Positions 54,990 to 64,000 are shown, counted from the first letter of the stretch. The stretch is DNA of 64,000 nucleotides from Verrucomicrobia bacterium S94 (GCA_004299845.1 CP036201.1:3410001-3474000); one strand, 5' to 3'. The notes: a model not told the origin generated them from the sequence alone. Translations and numbers: made by a program.

Positions 54990-56177
54990 ATGAATCCTGC
55001 AGAGCTGAAAGCCGTTGTCGAGTACATGGAAAGCGAACGCGGTGTTGAGCGCGACGTGATTGTTCGTGCCATTGAGCTGGCGCTTCAGAGCGTAGCCGAA
55101 AAGAATGGCGTGGAAGACGATACCCTGCGTATTTCCATTGATCGTAAAACATTTGAACAGAAGGCTTATCGGAAGCTTTCAGACGGTTCTGAAATTGAAA
55201 CCACTCCTCCGCGTCTTGGACGTATTGCTGCACAGACGGCCAAACAGGTGATCATGCAGAAAATACGCAATGCTGAGAAAGAACAGATCTTCGATGAGTA
55301 TAAAGACCGCATCGGTGAAATTGTCACCGGTACCGTTACCCGCTTCGATCGTTCAGATGTGGTCATTGAGCTTGAGCACGGCGAGGCGATTATGCCTTCT
55401 AAAGAACGTGTTCCGACGGAAGAGTATGAAGTCGGCGAACGGATCCGTGCCATCATCCAGAATGTGCGTGAACGGGAACGCGGACCTGAAATTGTACTTT
55501 CGCGCAATCATCCCGATTTTGTCCGGCGCCTGTTTGAGCTGGAGGTGTCGGAGATTTCCGATGGTACGATGGAGATTAAGGGCATTGCCCGTGAGGCGGG
55601 TTACCGTTCCAAAGTGGCGGTGATTTCCTATGACGAACGTGTCGATCCGGTTGGTGCCTGTGTGGGCATGCGCGGTATGCGGGTTAAAAATATTGTGCGG
55701 GAACTCTCCGGTGAGAAAATTGATATTGTCCGCTGGAGCGATGACATCCATACGCTGATCACCAATGCGCTGGCGCCGGCACGCCTGAAAAGCGTGGATG
55801 CCGATGAAGAGACACAGACCGTTCAGGTTACGGTAGAGCCGGATCAGCTTTCGCTGGCGATCGGTAAGCGCGGCCAGAATGCGCGCCTGACCTCCAAACT
55901 GACGGGCTGGCGGGTCGATATCCAGAAGGATGAAGAAAGCATGGACTTTGAAGAGCGCGTTGCTGTTGCGGTCACAAAGCTGGCTGCAATCCCGGGCATC
56001 GGCGACGAATTTGCAGAAAAGCTGGTTTTCTCCGGCTTCCTGACCCTGGAAGGAATTCTGGCCGCCGATATGGACGACCTCTCTTCCATCGAGGGCATTT
56101 CCCGCGAGCAGGCCAAGTCGATCTGGTATGCTGCCGAAGGTGAATACATTAAAGAACATGGTGAGATTTCAGAATGA
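54990..56177 (+). CDS. nusA: Transcription termination/antitermination factor NusA
   Basis: 395 residues from the ATG at 54990 (GGAGG 10 bases upstream). N-terminal domain (MNPAELKAVVEYMESERGVERDVIVRAIELAL), S1 (GEIVTGTVTRFDRSDVVIEL), KH1/KH2 (CVGMRGMRVKNIVRELSGEKIDIVRW; LAIGKRGQNARLTSKLTGWRVDI) and a C-terminal helix-hairpin-helix region (IPGIGDEFAEKLVFSGFLTLEGIL). It ends 4 bases inside infB. The usual rimP gene does not precede it here; a RAYT gene does. Confidence 0.97.
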   Translation: MNPAELKAVVEYMESERGVERDVIVRAIELALQSVAEKNGVEDDTLRISIDRKTFEQKAYRKLSDGSEIETTPPRLGRIAAQTAKQVIMQKIRNAEKEQIFDEYKDRIGEIVTGTVTRFDRSDVVIELEHGEAIMPSKERVPTEEYEVGERIRAIIQNVRERERGPEIVLSRNHPDFVRRLFELEVSEISDGTMEIKGIAREAGYRSKVAVISYDERVDPVGACVGMRGMRVKNIVRELSGEKIDIVRWSDDIHTLITNALAPARLKSVDADEETQTVQVTVEPDQLSLAIGKRGQNARLTSKLTGWRVDIQKDEESMDFEERVAVAVTKLAAIPGIGDEFAEKLVFSGFLTLEGILAADMDDLSSIEGISREQAKSIWYAAEGEYIKEHGEISE

Positions 56178-58327
56178 TGACCGTATTACAAACCGCAAAA
56201 GATGTCGGCGTTTCAGCCGATGAACTGATCGAGATCCTTGGAGATATCGATATTGCCGTCGATGGCCCGGATGCCGAACTGAACGACGAACAGATTGCCC
56301 AGGTCTGCGATGAACTGGGCTATGCCTCGATAGAGGAGGCCCGCGCAGATAATGCCGGTTCCGAGGAGGAACCGGAAGCCCCTGCCGCCGAAAAGCCGGC
56401 GGAGGAAGTTGCTCCGGAACCTGCAGCACCGGCCGCTGAAAAAGCCGCCCTGGCGGAGGAGGTTCCTACCGCGGCGAAAACCGCTCCGGCTGCTGAAAAA
56501 TCTGTTCCGTCAAAGGAACCCGGCCTGATCGAGCTGAAGAAGCCGAAGGTGGTCGTGAAAGAGTTCGCTGAGATGATGGATCTTAAGCCGAACGTCGTGA
56601 TTGCCGAGCTGATGAAGATGAACGTCTTTGCTTCAATCAATGCAGAGATTGATCTGAAAGTGGCGAAGGAGATCGGCCAGAAGCACGGCTTTACTGTCCG
56701 TAAAGAAGAGAAGAAGAAAGCGCCGCCGCAGCCCAAAGCATCTGCGAAAAAAGCCGCGGCCAGGAAAAAGCAGGATGTTCCCGATACGCCGGATGCATTG
56801 CTTCCGCGTCCGCCGGTGGTTACGTTTATGGGCCACGTTGACCATGGTAAAACATCGTTGCTCGATAAAGTGCGTCATACACGGGTTACTGCCGGTGAGT
56901 CGGGAGGAATTACCCAGCATATCGGTGCCTACACGGTAGAACTTAATGATAATAAAATCACGTTTCTTGACACACCGGGCCATGCTGCTTTCACTGCAAT
57001 GCGCGCCCGTGGAGCAAACCTGACGGATATTGTTGTGCTGGTGGTTGCGGCCGACGATGGCGTGATGCCTCAGACGCTGGAAGCGCTGCGCCATGCAAAA
57101 GCGGCCGGCGTCTGCATTATTATTGCCATGAACAAAATGGACCTGCGTTCGGCCAATCCTGACCGCGTGAAACAGCAGTTGCAGGAACATGAAGTGATGG
57201 TTGAAGACTGGGGTGGCGATATTGGCTGCATTCCGGTCAGCGCTCAGACCGGCGAAGGAATTGACAGTCTGCTTGAACGCATTCTGCTTGAAGCTGAAAT
57301 GCTCGAACTGAAAGCCAATCCCAATAAACCGGCCAGCGGTTTTGTGGTGGAAGCTCAGATGGAACAGGGTATGGGACCGACGGCTTCCGTGCTGGTTAAA
57401 GAGGGTACTTTGAAGGTCGGCGATCCGGTGGTCTGCGGTAAATACTGGGGGCGCATCAAGGCATTGATTTCCGACCAGGGCAAAAAGATTCGTGCGGCCG
57501 GTCCTTCGACTGCGGTAAAAATTCTGGGTCTGACTAATGCGCCGGGAGCCGGTGATGAATTCCAGACGATGAGCAGTGATAAAGAAGCCCGGGCCATTTC
57601 CGAAGAGCTTCAGGCTGAAGAACGCCGGAATCAGCTGGGTGGTGCCGGAGCGGCTGCGCCGAAGAAGATGTCGCTGGATGATCTGTTCGGCACGGCCGGT
57701 GTCGGTGGTGAAAAGAAAGAGCTCAAGGTTATCATTAAAGCTGATGTGCAGGGATCGGTTGAGGCCATTGCCCATTCGCTCAGCGGCATTAAAAGCGATA
57801 AGGTTGAAATCAATATTATCTCCAATGATGTCGGCAATATCACTGTCAACGACGTTATGCTGGCGAGTGCTTCGGATGCCATTATTCTCGGTTTCCATAC
57901 CGGGAAGGAAAGCGGAGCCAATGCCGCTGCGAAACGCGAGGGCGTTGAGATTCGCCTGTACAGCATTATCTATGAGCTGATCGAAGATGTTGAAAGCGCA
58001 ATGAAGGGGCTGCTTGAACCGGAGCTGCGTGAACAGGTGATCGGCGAGGCGGAAATCAAGGAAGTGTTCGAGCTGAGTAAGAAGAGCAAGATTGCCGGCT
58101 GTATGGTAATGAGCGGACGGGTTACAGCGAAAGCCAGTATCCGGATTAAACGGGGCAGAGACATTCTGTTCGAAGGCCTTATCGGTTCGCTCAAGCGATT
58201 CCAGAACGATGCCGCTGAAGTGCGTCAGGGACAGGAGTGCGGTATTCGCCCGGACAACTTCACCAACTTTGAAGTCGGTGATACGATCGAAGCGTACATC
58301 GTTGAAAAGATAACACAGGAACTCTGA
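56174..58327 (+). CDS. infB: Translation initiation factor IF-2
   Basis: 717 residues. A short Ala/Glu/Lys-rich N-terminal region and IF2_N fold, then the GTPase domain ([31 protein letters not shown]), domain II ([31 protein letters not shown]) and C-terminal domains ([43 protein letters not shown]). It places fMet-tRNA on the 30S. Overlap with nusA is 4 bases. A terminator follows, so rbfA/truB are not part of this operon. Confidence 0.98.
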   Translation: MMTVLQTAKDVGVSADELIEILGDIDIAVDGPDAELNDEQIAQVCDELGYASIEEARADNAGSEEEPEAPAAEKPAEEVAPEPAAPAAEKAALAEEVPTAAKTAPAAEKSVPSKEPGLIELKKPKVVVKEFAEMMDLKPNVVIAELMKMNVFASINAEIDLKVAKEIGQKHGFTVRKEEKKKAPPQPKASAKKAAARKKQDVPDTPDALLPRPPVVTFMGHVDHGKTSLLDKVRHTRVTAGESGGITQHIGAYTVELNDNKITFLDTPGHAAFTAMRARGANLTDIVVLVVAADDGVMPQTLEALRHAKAAGVCIIIAMNKMDLRSANPDRVKQQLQEHEVMVEDWGGDIGCIPVSAQTGEGIDSLLERILLEAEMLELKANPNKPASGFVVEAQMEQGMGPTASVLVKEGTLKVGDPVVCGKYWGRIKALISDQGKKIRAAGPSTAVKILGLTNAPGAGDEFQTMSSDKEARAISEELQAEERRNQLGGAGAAAPKKMSLDDLFGTAGVGGEKKELKVIIKADVQGSVEAIAHSLSGIKSDKVEINIISNDVGNITVNDVMLASASDAIILGFHTGKESGANAAAKREGVEIRLYSIIYELIEDVESAMKGLLEPELREQVIGEAEIKEVFELSKKSKIAGCMVMSGRVTAKASIRIKRGRDILFEGLIGSLKRFQNDAAEVRQGQECGIRPDNFTNFEVGDTIEAYIVEKITQEL

Positions 58328-58348
58328 TCAGCACGTCATGCTGTCCGA

Positions 58349-58381
58349 TAAAAACCGTTCGTACTGCGAGCGGTTTTTTTT
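58349..58381 (+). terminator. Terminator of the nusA-infB operon
   Basis: AAAACCGTTCG / CGAGCGGTTTT stem with a TACTG loop and T8 run, about 25 bases after the infB stop. Confidence 0.88.
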
Positions 58382-58610
58382 GTCTGCATCCGGTGAGTTG
58401 AAGGGGAGATAAGAGCATCGGCTGAGTTGTCGTAACTCCAAGATCATCATGAGTTTTTATAGCTCAAACCGTTTGCATAAAATTAACATTGTGCTTATAA
58501 ACGTTTTTCAGAAAGACGATCATTCAAGCATCTTTAATAGCGTGCAACTCGGACAAGGCACACAGGGATGGGGGTGGTTGTCAGTCAGGAGTAAAACTAA
58601 GGAGGCAACA

Positions 58611-59249
58611 ATGGCAGCAAAGAAAAAAACAGCGAAGAAGAAGGCTGTGAAAAAGAAAGCGGTGAAAAAAGCCCCGGCAAAAAAGAAAGCCGCCAAGAAA
58701 GCACCGGCGAAAAAGAAGGCGGTGAAGAAAGCTCCGGTGAAAAAGAAAACCGCGAAGAAAACACCGGCAAAAAAGAAGGCGGTTAAAAAAGCCCCGGCTA
58801 AGAAAAAAGCTGCCAAGAAGGCTCCGGCCAGGAAAAAAGCCACGAAGAAAAAGGCGACTAAAAAGAAGGTCGTGAAAAAGGCGCCGGCGAAGAAGAAAGC
58901 CGCTAAGAAAAAAGTGATTAAAAAAGCACCGGCGAAAAAGAAGGCGGCCAAAAAGAAAGCGGTGAAGAAGGCTCCCGCTAAGAAAAAAGCTCCGGCGAAG
59001 AAGAAAGCCGCTAAGAAAAAAGCGGCCGGGAAGGCACCGGCCAAGAAAACAGCCACGAAGAAAAAGGCGACGAAAAAGAAAGTTGTGAAGAAGGCGCCGG
59101 CGAAGAAGAAAGCCACTAAGAAAAAAGCGGTGAAGAAAGCTCCGGCGAAAAAGAAAGCGGTGAAAAAGGCGCCGGCAAAGAAAGCTCCGGCGAAAAAGAA
59201 AGCGGTGAAAAAGGCGCCGGCAAAGAAGAAAGCCACCCGCCGAAAATAA
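58611..59249 (+). CDS. Histone H1-like Lys/Ala-rich protein
   Basis: 212 residues made almost only of Lys, Ala, Pro, with a few Val and Thr, in loose repeats of KKAPAKKKA and KKAVKK. The ATG at 58611 has AAGGAGG 8 bases before it. No globular domain. These H1-like proteins bind DNA non-specifically and may condense the nucleoid, as Hc1 does in chlamydiae. Repeats at DNA level (AAGAAAGC) make the gene prone to recombination. It is a single-gene unit with its own terminator. Confidence 0.88.
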   Translation: MAAKKKTAKKKAVKKKAVKKAPAKKKAAKKAPAKKKAVKKAPVKKKTAKKTPAKKKAVKKAPAKKKAAKKAPARKKATKKKATKKKVVKKAPAKKKAAKKKVIKKAPAKKKAAKKKAVKKAPAKKKAPAKKKAAKKKAAGKAPAKKTATKKKATKKKVVKKAPAKKKATKKKAVKKAPAKKKAVKKAPAKKAPAKKKAVKKAPAKKKATRRK

Positions 59250-59271
59250 AGTACAGTATAGAGCTGAGGTT

Positions 59272-59302
59272 AAAAACGCCCTGCATTCGCGGGGCGTTTT
59301 TT
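59272..59302 (+). terminator. Terminator of the H1-like gene
   Basis: AAAACGCCC / GGGGCGTTTT stem around TGCATTCGC, with T-run, 22 bases after the stop. Confidence 0.88.
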
Positions 59303-59362
59303 ATTGTTCGTATTCAGGCTTTAGGTCTATCTTCTGCCCAAATTAGCGAAGGGGTATGCTCC

Positions 59363-59818
59363 ATGAGATGTCCGAAATGTGAAGGTCGTGAAAACCGCGT
59401 GATTGACAGCCGGGAAGTGCGTAATGGCGATGCCATTCGACGGCGGCGGGTCTGTGTGGGGTGCGGTCATCGCTTCACAACCTATGAAGAAATTCAGCGT
59501 GCACAGCTTCAGGTGACCAAACGGGATGGACGTCGGGAGGAGCTCAGCCGGGATAAACTGGTGAAGAGTCTGAACATCGCCTGTCGTAAACGGCACATCA
59601 GTGTTGAGCAGATTGAGCGTGTCGCCGATGCGATTATTATGGAGGCTGAATCCGAATTTGAAAAAGAGATTCCTTCCATCATGCTCGGCAAGAAGGTGAT
59701 GACTGCACTCGAGAAAATTGATGAAGTGGCTTACATCCGCTATGCCTCGGTTTACCGTCGGTTCCGGGATGCAGGACAGTTTATGAACGAGGTTGAGCGC
59801 CTCATTGGACGCGAATGA
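59363..59818 (+). CDS. nrdR: Transcriptional repressor NrdR
   Basis: 151 residues: zinc ribbon CPKCEGRENRVIDSREVRNGDAIRRRRVCVGCGHRFTTYE and ATP-cone domain (LQVTKRDGRREELSRDKLVKSLNIACRKR). It senses (d)ATP and represses ribonucleotide reductase genes. No nrd gene is in the window. It overlaps the next gene by 4 bases. Confidence 0.97.
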   Translation: MRCPKCEGRENRVIDSREVRNGDAIRRRRVCVGCGHRFTTYEEIQRAQLQVTKRDGRREELSRDKLVKSLNIACRKRHISVEQIERVADAIIMEAESEFEKEIPSIMLGKKVMTALEKIDEVAYIRYASVYRRFRDAGQFMNEVERLIGRE

Positions 59819-60492
59819 GGTCCGCCGCTTTCCAGACATTGGATCTGCAGGATGCCTGGATGGCACATCTGCAGGAGATTTTCCGGTTCCTTGAAATTCC
59901 GAGCGGTCCTCTGGCGGATAATGTGGCGGCGAGTGTTGCGATGTATTGCCGGCAGTTTCATCCGCAGGGCTTGCAGCGGGAGGATCTGGTGCTGCTGATT
60001 GCGCGCGCCTTTTCTGCGATCAATGACCGTCATATTGCAAAGCGGGCGCTGACTTCGATGAAGCCGCACAGCCGGCATGTTGAGCGGTGGCTTGATATTC
60101 TTTCCGAGCTGGATCACTTCCCGCAGCTGCTGCCGTATTTCTCTTTAGGGGTGATCCGTCCGGCCGACTGGGCAGGGGCACAGCTTGACCGGATGTGGAC
60201 ACTGGATTTTTCGCTGCTGAAACTGAGTGATGCCGAGAAGCATGAGATGATGCTGTATAAAACCATCCGTGCGATTGTGGACCATATGTATGTATTCTGG
60301 GATGCCACATCCGGTGAGGGGGTGCTTGGTCTGAAAGGGCTGGATTCATTCAATATAGAACCGGATCGCAAATTGAAGCAGACGCTTACACAGCGGCATG
60401 ACCTGCTCGAGTATATCGCCGATCTGTTCGCCCGGCAGAAAACCGGGCGTGACTGGAAAGCGATACCTGCGCTGCTGAATCTTGATTTATAA
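59815..60492 (+). CDS. Protein of unknown function between nrdR and lnt
   Basis: 225 residues, mostly helical, no signal peptide, no motif I know. Starts within the nrdR stop (4-base overlap) and ends 16 bases before lnt, so it is co-transcribed. Contains conserved-looking stretches such as PADWAGAQLDRMW and LLEYIADLFARQ. Near start a degenerate palindrome (TTCCAGACATTGGAT, 59830) encodes FQTLD. Confidence 0.6.
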   Translation: MRSAAFQTLDLQDAWMAHLQEIFRFLEIPSGPLADNVAASVAMYCRQFHPQGLQREDLVLLIARAFSAINDRHIAKRALTSMKPHSRHVERWLDILSELDHFPQLLPYFSLGVIRPADWAGAQLDRMWTLDFSLLKLSDAEKHEMMLYKTIRAIVDHMYVFWDATSGEGVLGLKGLDSFNIEPDRKLKQTLTQRHDLLEYIADLFARQKTGRDWKAIPALLNLDL

Positions 60493-60508
60493 CAACCACG
60501 GATTTTCG

Positions 60509-62164
60509 ATGATTGGATCGTTTAAACAACTTGATGCAAAGCGGCGTGAGCGCGAAGCCGGAAAGCCGGGGATTAACCTGGAGCATCCGCTACTGAAGTC
60601 GCCGATTCTGCCATACGTTGGAAGTATTCTTTCGGGCATTTTTCTGGCGCTGGGATTTCCGGGTTTCGGGAACGCAACGCTGATGTTTGTTGCGCTGGTT
60701 CCGCTGATGTTTGCGGTGCATTCGGCTTCGGTGAAGCGTGCTGCGGGGCTATCGCTGCTGTCGGGGTTTGTCTTTTTTACCATGTCGCTCTGGTGGCTGA
60801 CGAATCTGACAGCCCGTGTGGAGGGAACGGGACTGAAGATCAGTGCGGTTCTCGGATTTGCGGTGCTGGCACTGTACTGTGCAATTTACTTTATTCCGTT
60901 TGGCATTGCTGTTGCGCTGGGTACGCGGAAATGGGTGGGCAATGTGCTGTGGAAAAATGTCCGGTTCATGTTTGCGGTTTCGCTGGTCTGGGTCGGTTCG
61001 GAGTATCTGCGCGGCATTCTGTTTACCGGTTTTCCGTGGAACCCGCTCGGCGTTTCGCAATATGCCAACGCCACGCTGATTCAGGTGGCGGAGTGGGGCG
61101 GGGTTTCCATTGTTTCGGCCTACATTGTTTTTATGAACGCCGGCGCGTTTATTACTTTCCGTCAGTATACGCATGGCAGCCGGGCGAAAATATACAAACC
61201 GCACTTTGAACTGATGATCGGTCTTGTTCCGATTGCACTTTCCGTTGCGCAGGGCATGAATACGCTGATGAACCGTCAGCCCCGGCATGAAAATGTTACT
61301 GTGGCGCTGGTTCAGCCGAATATTGAACAGCAGGCGAAATGGGATTCGGCCATGGAGCCGGAAATTAAAAAGCGTCTTTCCGAGCTTACTGCTACAGCAT
61401 CGCGGCTGGGGGAAGTGGATCTGATTATCTGGCCGGAGACTGCGCTGCCGCAGACAGTTAATCTGAGTGTCGGAAACCGCGACCGGCTTTCGTTTGCTGC
61501 CGGAGAGGGGATCCCGCTTCTGATCGGAGCGAATTCCTATCAGGACGGAAAGTATTTCAACAGTTCCATTCTGTTCGACAGTAAAGGTGAATATGCCGGG
61601 CACTACGACAAACAGCATCTGGTGCCGTTCGGGGAATATGTGCCGTTTCCGGGGTTGATGCGGAAGTTCACGCCGATTGAAATCGATTTCGGCCACGGGG
61701 CGGGAAGCAGCGTGATTCCGTTGCAGGGCAAAGCTTCGTTTTCTCCGCTCATCTGTTTTGAGGATATTGTCGCTCCGCTTTCACGCAACGCTGTACTGGC
61801 TGGTGCGCGCTGGCTGGTGAACCAGACGAACGACGGCTGGTTCGATCCGTCGGCGCAGTCGGAACAGCATCTTGCTCATGCGGTTTTCCGCTGTGTGGAA
61901 AACCGTGTTCCCATGGCGCGCTGCACCAATACCGGTGTGAGCGGAATCATTGACGCGTACGGGGTGGTTGACCGTCAGCTTAAACCCATGAGCGAAGGTT
62001 TTACGGCGGGCCTGCTTTATCCGCGGCCGATCGGTCAGGAAAAAACGTTCTACACTCGCAAGGGCAATGTGGTCGGTAAAACGGGGCTGATCGGCGGCAT
62101 CGGCGTACTTGTCATTCTGCGCGGCGGTATTCGTATAAAGCGGCGGAAAAATGAAGCTGAATAA
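60509..62164 (+). CDS. lnt: Apolipoprotein N-acyltransferase
   Basis: 551 residues from the ATG at 60509. About 6-7 membrane segments, then the periplasmic nitrilase-like domain: IWPETALPQ (catalytic Glu), GHYDKQHLVPFGEYVPFPG (catalytic Lys) and PLICFEDI (catalytic Cys). It adds the third acyl chain to lipoproteins, and several lipoproteins are present in the window. Full family length. Confidence 0.95.
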   Translation: MIGSFKQLDAKRREREAGKPGINLEHPLLKSPILPYVGSILSGIFLALGFPGFGNATLMFVALVPLMFAVHSASVKRAAGLSLLSGFVFFTMSLWWLTNLTARVEGTGLKISAVLGFAVLALYCAIYFIPFGIAVALGTRKWVGNVLWKNVRFMFAVSLVWVGSEYLRGILFTGFPWNPLGVSQYANATLIQVAEWGGVSIVSAYIVFMNAGAFITFRQYTHGSRAKIYKPHFELMIGLVPIALSVAQGMNTLMNRQPRHENVTVALVQPNIEQQAKWDSAMEPEIKKRLSELTATASRLGEVDLIIWPETALPQTVNLSVGNRDRLSFAAGEGIPLLIGANSYQDGKYFNSSILFDSKGEYAGHYDKQHLVPFGEYVPFPGLMRKFTPIEIDFGHGAGSSVIPLQGKASFSPLICFEDIVAPLSRNAVLAGARWLVNQTNDGWFDPSAQSEQHLAHAVFRCVENRVPMARCTNTGVSGIIDAYGVVDRQLKPMSEGFTAGLLYPRPIGQEKTFYTRKGNVVGKTGLIGGIGVLVILRGGIRIKRRKNEAE

Positions 62165-62277
62165 GAGCCGGTTCTTTTTGATGCGCCGGTGTGTTTTCCG
62201 AACTTTTCTTTATTGGGAGGTTTAGAACCGGGAGCGGTTCGGCTATATTTATGAGTTCCAACGATTGGAAGAATTTT

Positions 62278-63368
62278 ATGCAGGATGAACTGAAAACTAA
62301 AATTGCGGCCTTTCGGGAACAGCTGTCCGAAATGGAGGGCTATCTGGAAATTGCCGCTAAACGTGAAGAGCTGGCAAAACTGGAGGCGGTGGCGGCGGAG
62401 CCGGATTTCTGGAATGACCAGCAGAAGGCGCAGAAAAATATTGCGGCCACAAAGTCGCTGAAAATGGTGCTTGATCCGTTTGATACGATCAGTGCCGGTT
62501 TGGATGATGCCGAGATCATGCTGGAGCTGGCGGAGGCCGGTGAAGCGGAGGCGGTTGAGGAGGCGGCGACAGAGCTCGAAAAGGTGGAGAGCGGTTTCCA
62601 GTCTCTGGAAATGCAGTCGCTGCTCGGCAATGAGTTTGATGGAAACAGTGCCTATCTCACACTGCATGCCGGTGCGGGCGGCACGGAGAGCTGTGACTGG
62701 GCGGATATGCTTTACCGCATGTTTACGCGGTATGCGGAGAAAAAGGATTTCAAGGTTCAGGTTCTTGATTATCAGTCGGGCGAAGAGGCGGGTATTAAAA
62801 GTGTGTCGCTGCTGATTCAGGGGCGTATGCCTACGGCCTGCTGAAGTCGGAGCGCGGGGTGCATCGTCTGGTGCGCATCAGCCCGTTCGATTCGCAGTCG
62901 CGCCGTCACACATCGTTTGTTGCGGCGGATGTTACGCCGGAGATTGATGATGATATCGATATTGAAATTGTGGAATCCGATCTGCGTATTGATACCTACC
63001 GGGCGCAGGGTGCCGGCGGGCAGCATGTGAATACAACGGATTCGGCGGTGCGGATTGTGCATCTGCCGACCGGCGTGGTGGTGCAGTGTCAGGCGGAACG
63101 GTCGCAGCATAAAAATAAAGCCGCGGCGATGAAGATGCTGAAAGCGCGTCTTTATGAACGGGAACAGGACCTGAAACGTCAGGCCGTGGATCAGCTTTAT
63201 GGCGATAAAGGCGAGATTGCCTGGGGTTCGCAGATCCGGTCGTATGTGATGCAGCCATACACGATGGTGAAAGACCATCGCACCGATGTGCAGGTGGGGA
63301 ATGTGCAGGGTGTGCTCGACGGAAATATTGATCCTTTTATTGAAGCCTATTTGAAAAAGAACCGGTAA
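62278..63368 (+). CDS. prfB: Peptide chain release factor 2, frameshifted
   Basis: N-terminal helix [24 protein letters not shown] is followed by domain 2 up to SVSLLIQG in frame 1; then [25 protein letters not shown] is in frame 3. They join after one extra G in the G run near 62820-62823, giving 363 residues with GAGGQHVN (GGQ) and the SPF tripeptide that reads UGA/UAA. The usual programmed site (CUUUGA near codon 26) is absent: GYL continues as CTG GAA. Since RF2 is essential, a sequencing indel is likely. ATG at 62278 has GGAAG upstream; ATG at 62251 also possible. Confidence 0.88.
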
Positions 63369-63391
63369 GCCGTTTACTTAGGAGTGTTGTG

Positions 63392-63907
63392 ATGATCAGA
63401 AAAACAGTTATTGCTGTGATGTTCGTATGTTTTGGTCTGACGGCCTTTGCTGAAAAAGACCTTCCCGAGATCAAAGTGAGAGATCTGGAGCTGGAAGGGC
63501 TGATGGTCAAAAACGGACCGCTGTCGTTGATTGCGACCTTTGATGTAAGAAAAGAGGCCATCGTTGATGATCTTGTATTTGATTTTTATCTGTGGCTTGA
63601 GCCCCGCAATGATGATTATCCTGCCCAGTATTTCCATTGCCGAACGGTGCACCGCTTTCTAGAGGAGCAAAGCAATTATATCAGTGCAGTTGAGCTGAAT
63701 GCAATGGCACTGAAAATCATCAGTCCACGCAGGAGTAAATATGCGCTGGTCGTCAGTTATAAAGGCGAAGAGGTGGCTGTTGAAAATTCCGAAAACGAAA
63801 AGCGTTGGTGGGAAGAGCCTTCGATGGGGACTCCTATTGAAAACATGTTGAGTCGCAGTTCAACGGCACCCATTGTCCGGATATGGGAGAGCGCAGGAAA
63901 TCAGTAG
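63392..63907 (+). CDS. Secreted protein of unknown function
   Basis: 171 residues, AGGAG 8 bases before ATG 63392 (a GTG codon precedes it). Signal peptide (TVIAVMFVCFGLTAFAEKD). No domain known; beta-rich. Ends 1 base before the trpC ATG, so it shares the operon. Confidence 0.7.
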   Translation: MIRKTVIAVMFVCFGLTAFAEKDLPEIKVRDLELEGLMVKNGPLSLIATFDVRKEAIVDDLVFDFYLWLEPRNDDYPAQYFHCRTVHRFLEEQSNYISAVELNAMALKIISPRRSKYALVVSYKGEEVAVENSENEKRWWEEPSMGTPIENMLSRSSTAPIVRIWESAGNQ

Positions 63908-63908
63908 T

Positions 63909-64000
63909 ATGAATATTCTCGAACAGATCTGTGCGGATAAGCGTATTGAGATTGAAGAGCGGAAAAAGGTTCAGCCTTTGGAAGAACTGCAGGCAAAACT
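63909..64000 (+). CDS. trpC: Indole-3-glycerol phosphate synthase, N-terminal part (runs past window end)
   Basis: 30 codons visible: MNILEQICADKRIEIEERKK and PLEELQAK, the typical TrpC start with the conserved I-x-x-x-K-x-x-E-x-x-x-R-K pattern. TrpC closes the indole ring in tryptophan synthesis. The rest lies outside the window. Confidence 0.8.
   Translation, partial: MNILEQICADKRIEIEERKKVQPLEELQAK

Noticed and set aside
58520-59236. Minus-strand 238-residue Phe/Ala-rich ORF
   Set aside because: It is the reverse reading of the Lys-rich H1-like gene; AAG/AAA read backward gives Phe/Leu codons.
62278-62360. Programmed frameshift of prfB at the usual place
   Set aside because: No UGA in frame near codon 26; the codons are CTG GAA.

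Overview
The window is bacterial chromosomal DNA of fairly high GC, most likely from the PVC superphylum and probably Kiritimatiellota (Pontiella-like). This is inferred from gene style, not from a marker tree: secreted proteins with Asp-rich 'DxDxDG' repeats, an ECF sigma factor fused to a membrane/extracytoplasmic domain, a SHD1-like secreted protein, DUF2490/DUF502 proteins and a Lys/Ala-rich H1-like protein.

Layout. 1-3.2 kb: end of an F1 ATP synthase operon (atpA partial, atpG, atpD, atpC). 3.2-13.9 kb: small lipoprotein, HU, PTS EIIA plus CPA2-type antiporter, DUF2490/DUF502 pair, ThiF-like plus cupin, ECF sigma factor, glyoxalase-II-like hydrolase, TerB/DnaJ protein and small secreted proteins. 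14-19.4 kb: three secreted proteins or lipoproteins of unknown role. 19.4-24.2 kb: der, an M48 protease, lemA and a second HU. 24.2-28.7 kb: a glnB remnant, tRNA-His, prolyl oligopeptidase and an inositol-phosphatase-like enzyme. 28.7-34.6 kb: an AT-rich accessory island. 34.7-43.8 kb: phosphotransferase, HigBA-type toxin-antitoxin, Nudix, acetyltransferase, HIT, DUF3800, holA, a surface protein, yggS, proC and an AsmA-like protein. 44-47.2 kb: metal/metalloid permease with ArsR, tRNA-Thr and a LuxR-type regulator. 47.5-54 kb: a 1848-residue secreted protein and a lipoprotein. 54-64 kb: a RAYT transposase, nusA-infB, an H1-like protein, nrdR, an unknown protein, lnt, prfB, a secreted protein and the start of trpC.

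The main discovery is the island. Two sites (32541-32650 and 34094-34184) share identical outer arms, dissimilar centres, self-complementary inner arms and the exact half-site spacing of integron attC recombination sites, and a third half-site follows another gene. With no integrase in the window, this looks like a cluster of attC sites lacking an integrase, with cassettes for an OLD-like ATPase/TOPRIM protein, a SHD1-like secreted protein, BrnTA and a VOC protein. The ATPase cassette is interrupted by a 2385-bp IS66-family element with a perfect 8-bp target duplication; removing it restores a 484-codon frame.

Three kinds of host repeat stand out: a 15-bp palindrome TTCCA-N4-YTGGAA (11 exact copies, none in the island, most inside genes and some encoding F-Q-x-L-E); inverted pairs of CACAGAG-type repeats, one flanking a GxxExxY gene remnant; and GTAGG-led hairpins, two of which form an in-frame insertion in a phosphotransferase gene. 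Six genes, including essential prfB, are each broken by an apparent single-base deletion, mostly in homopolymers, which points to sequence error more than to biology.
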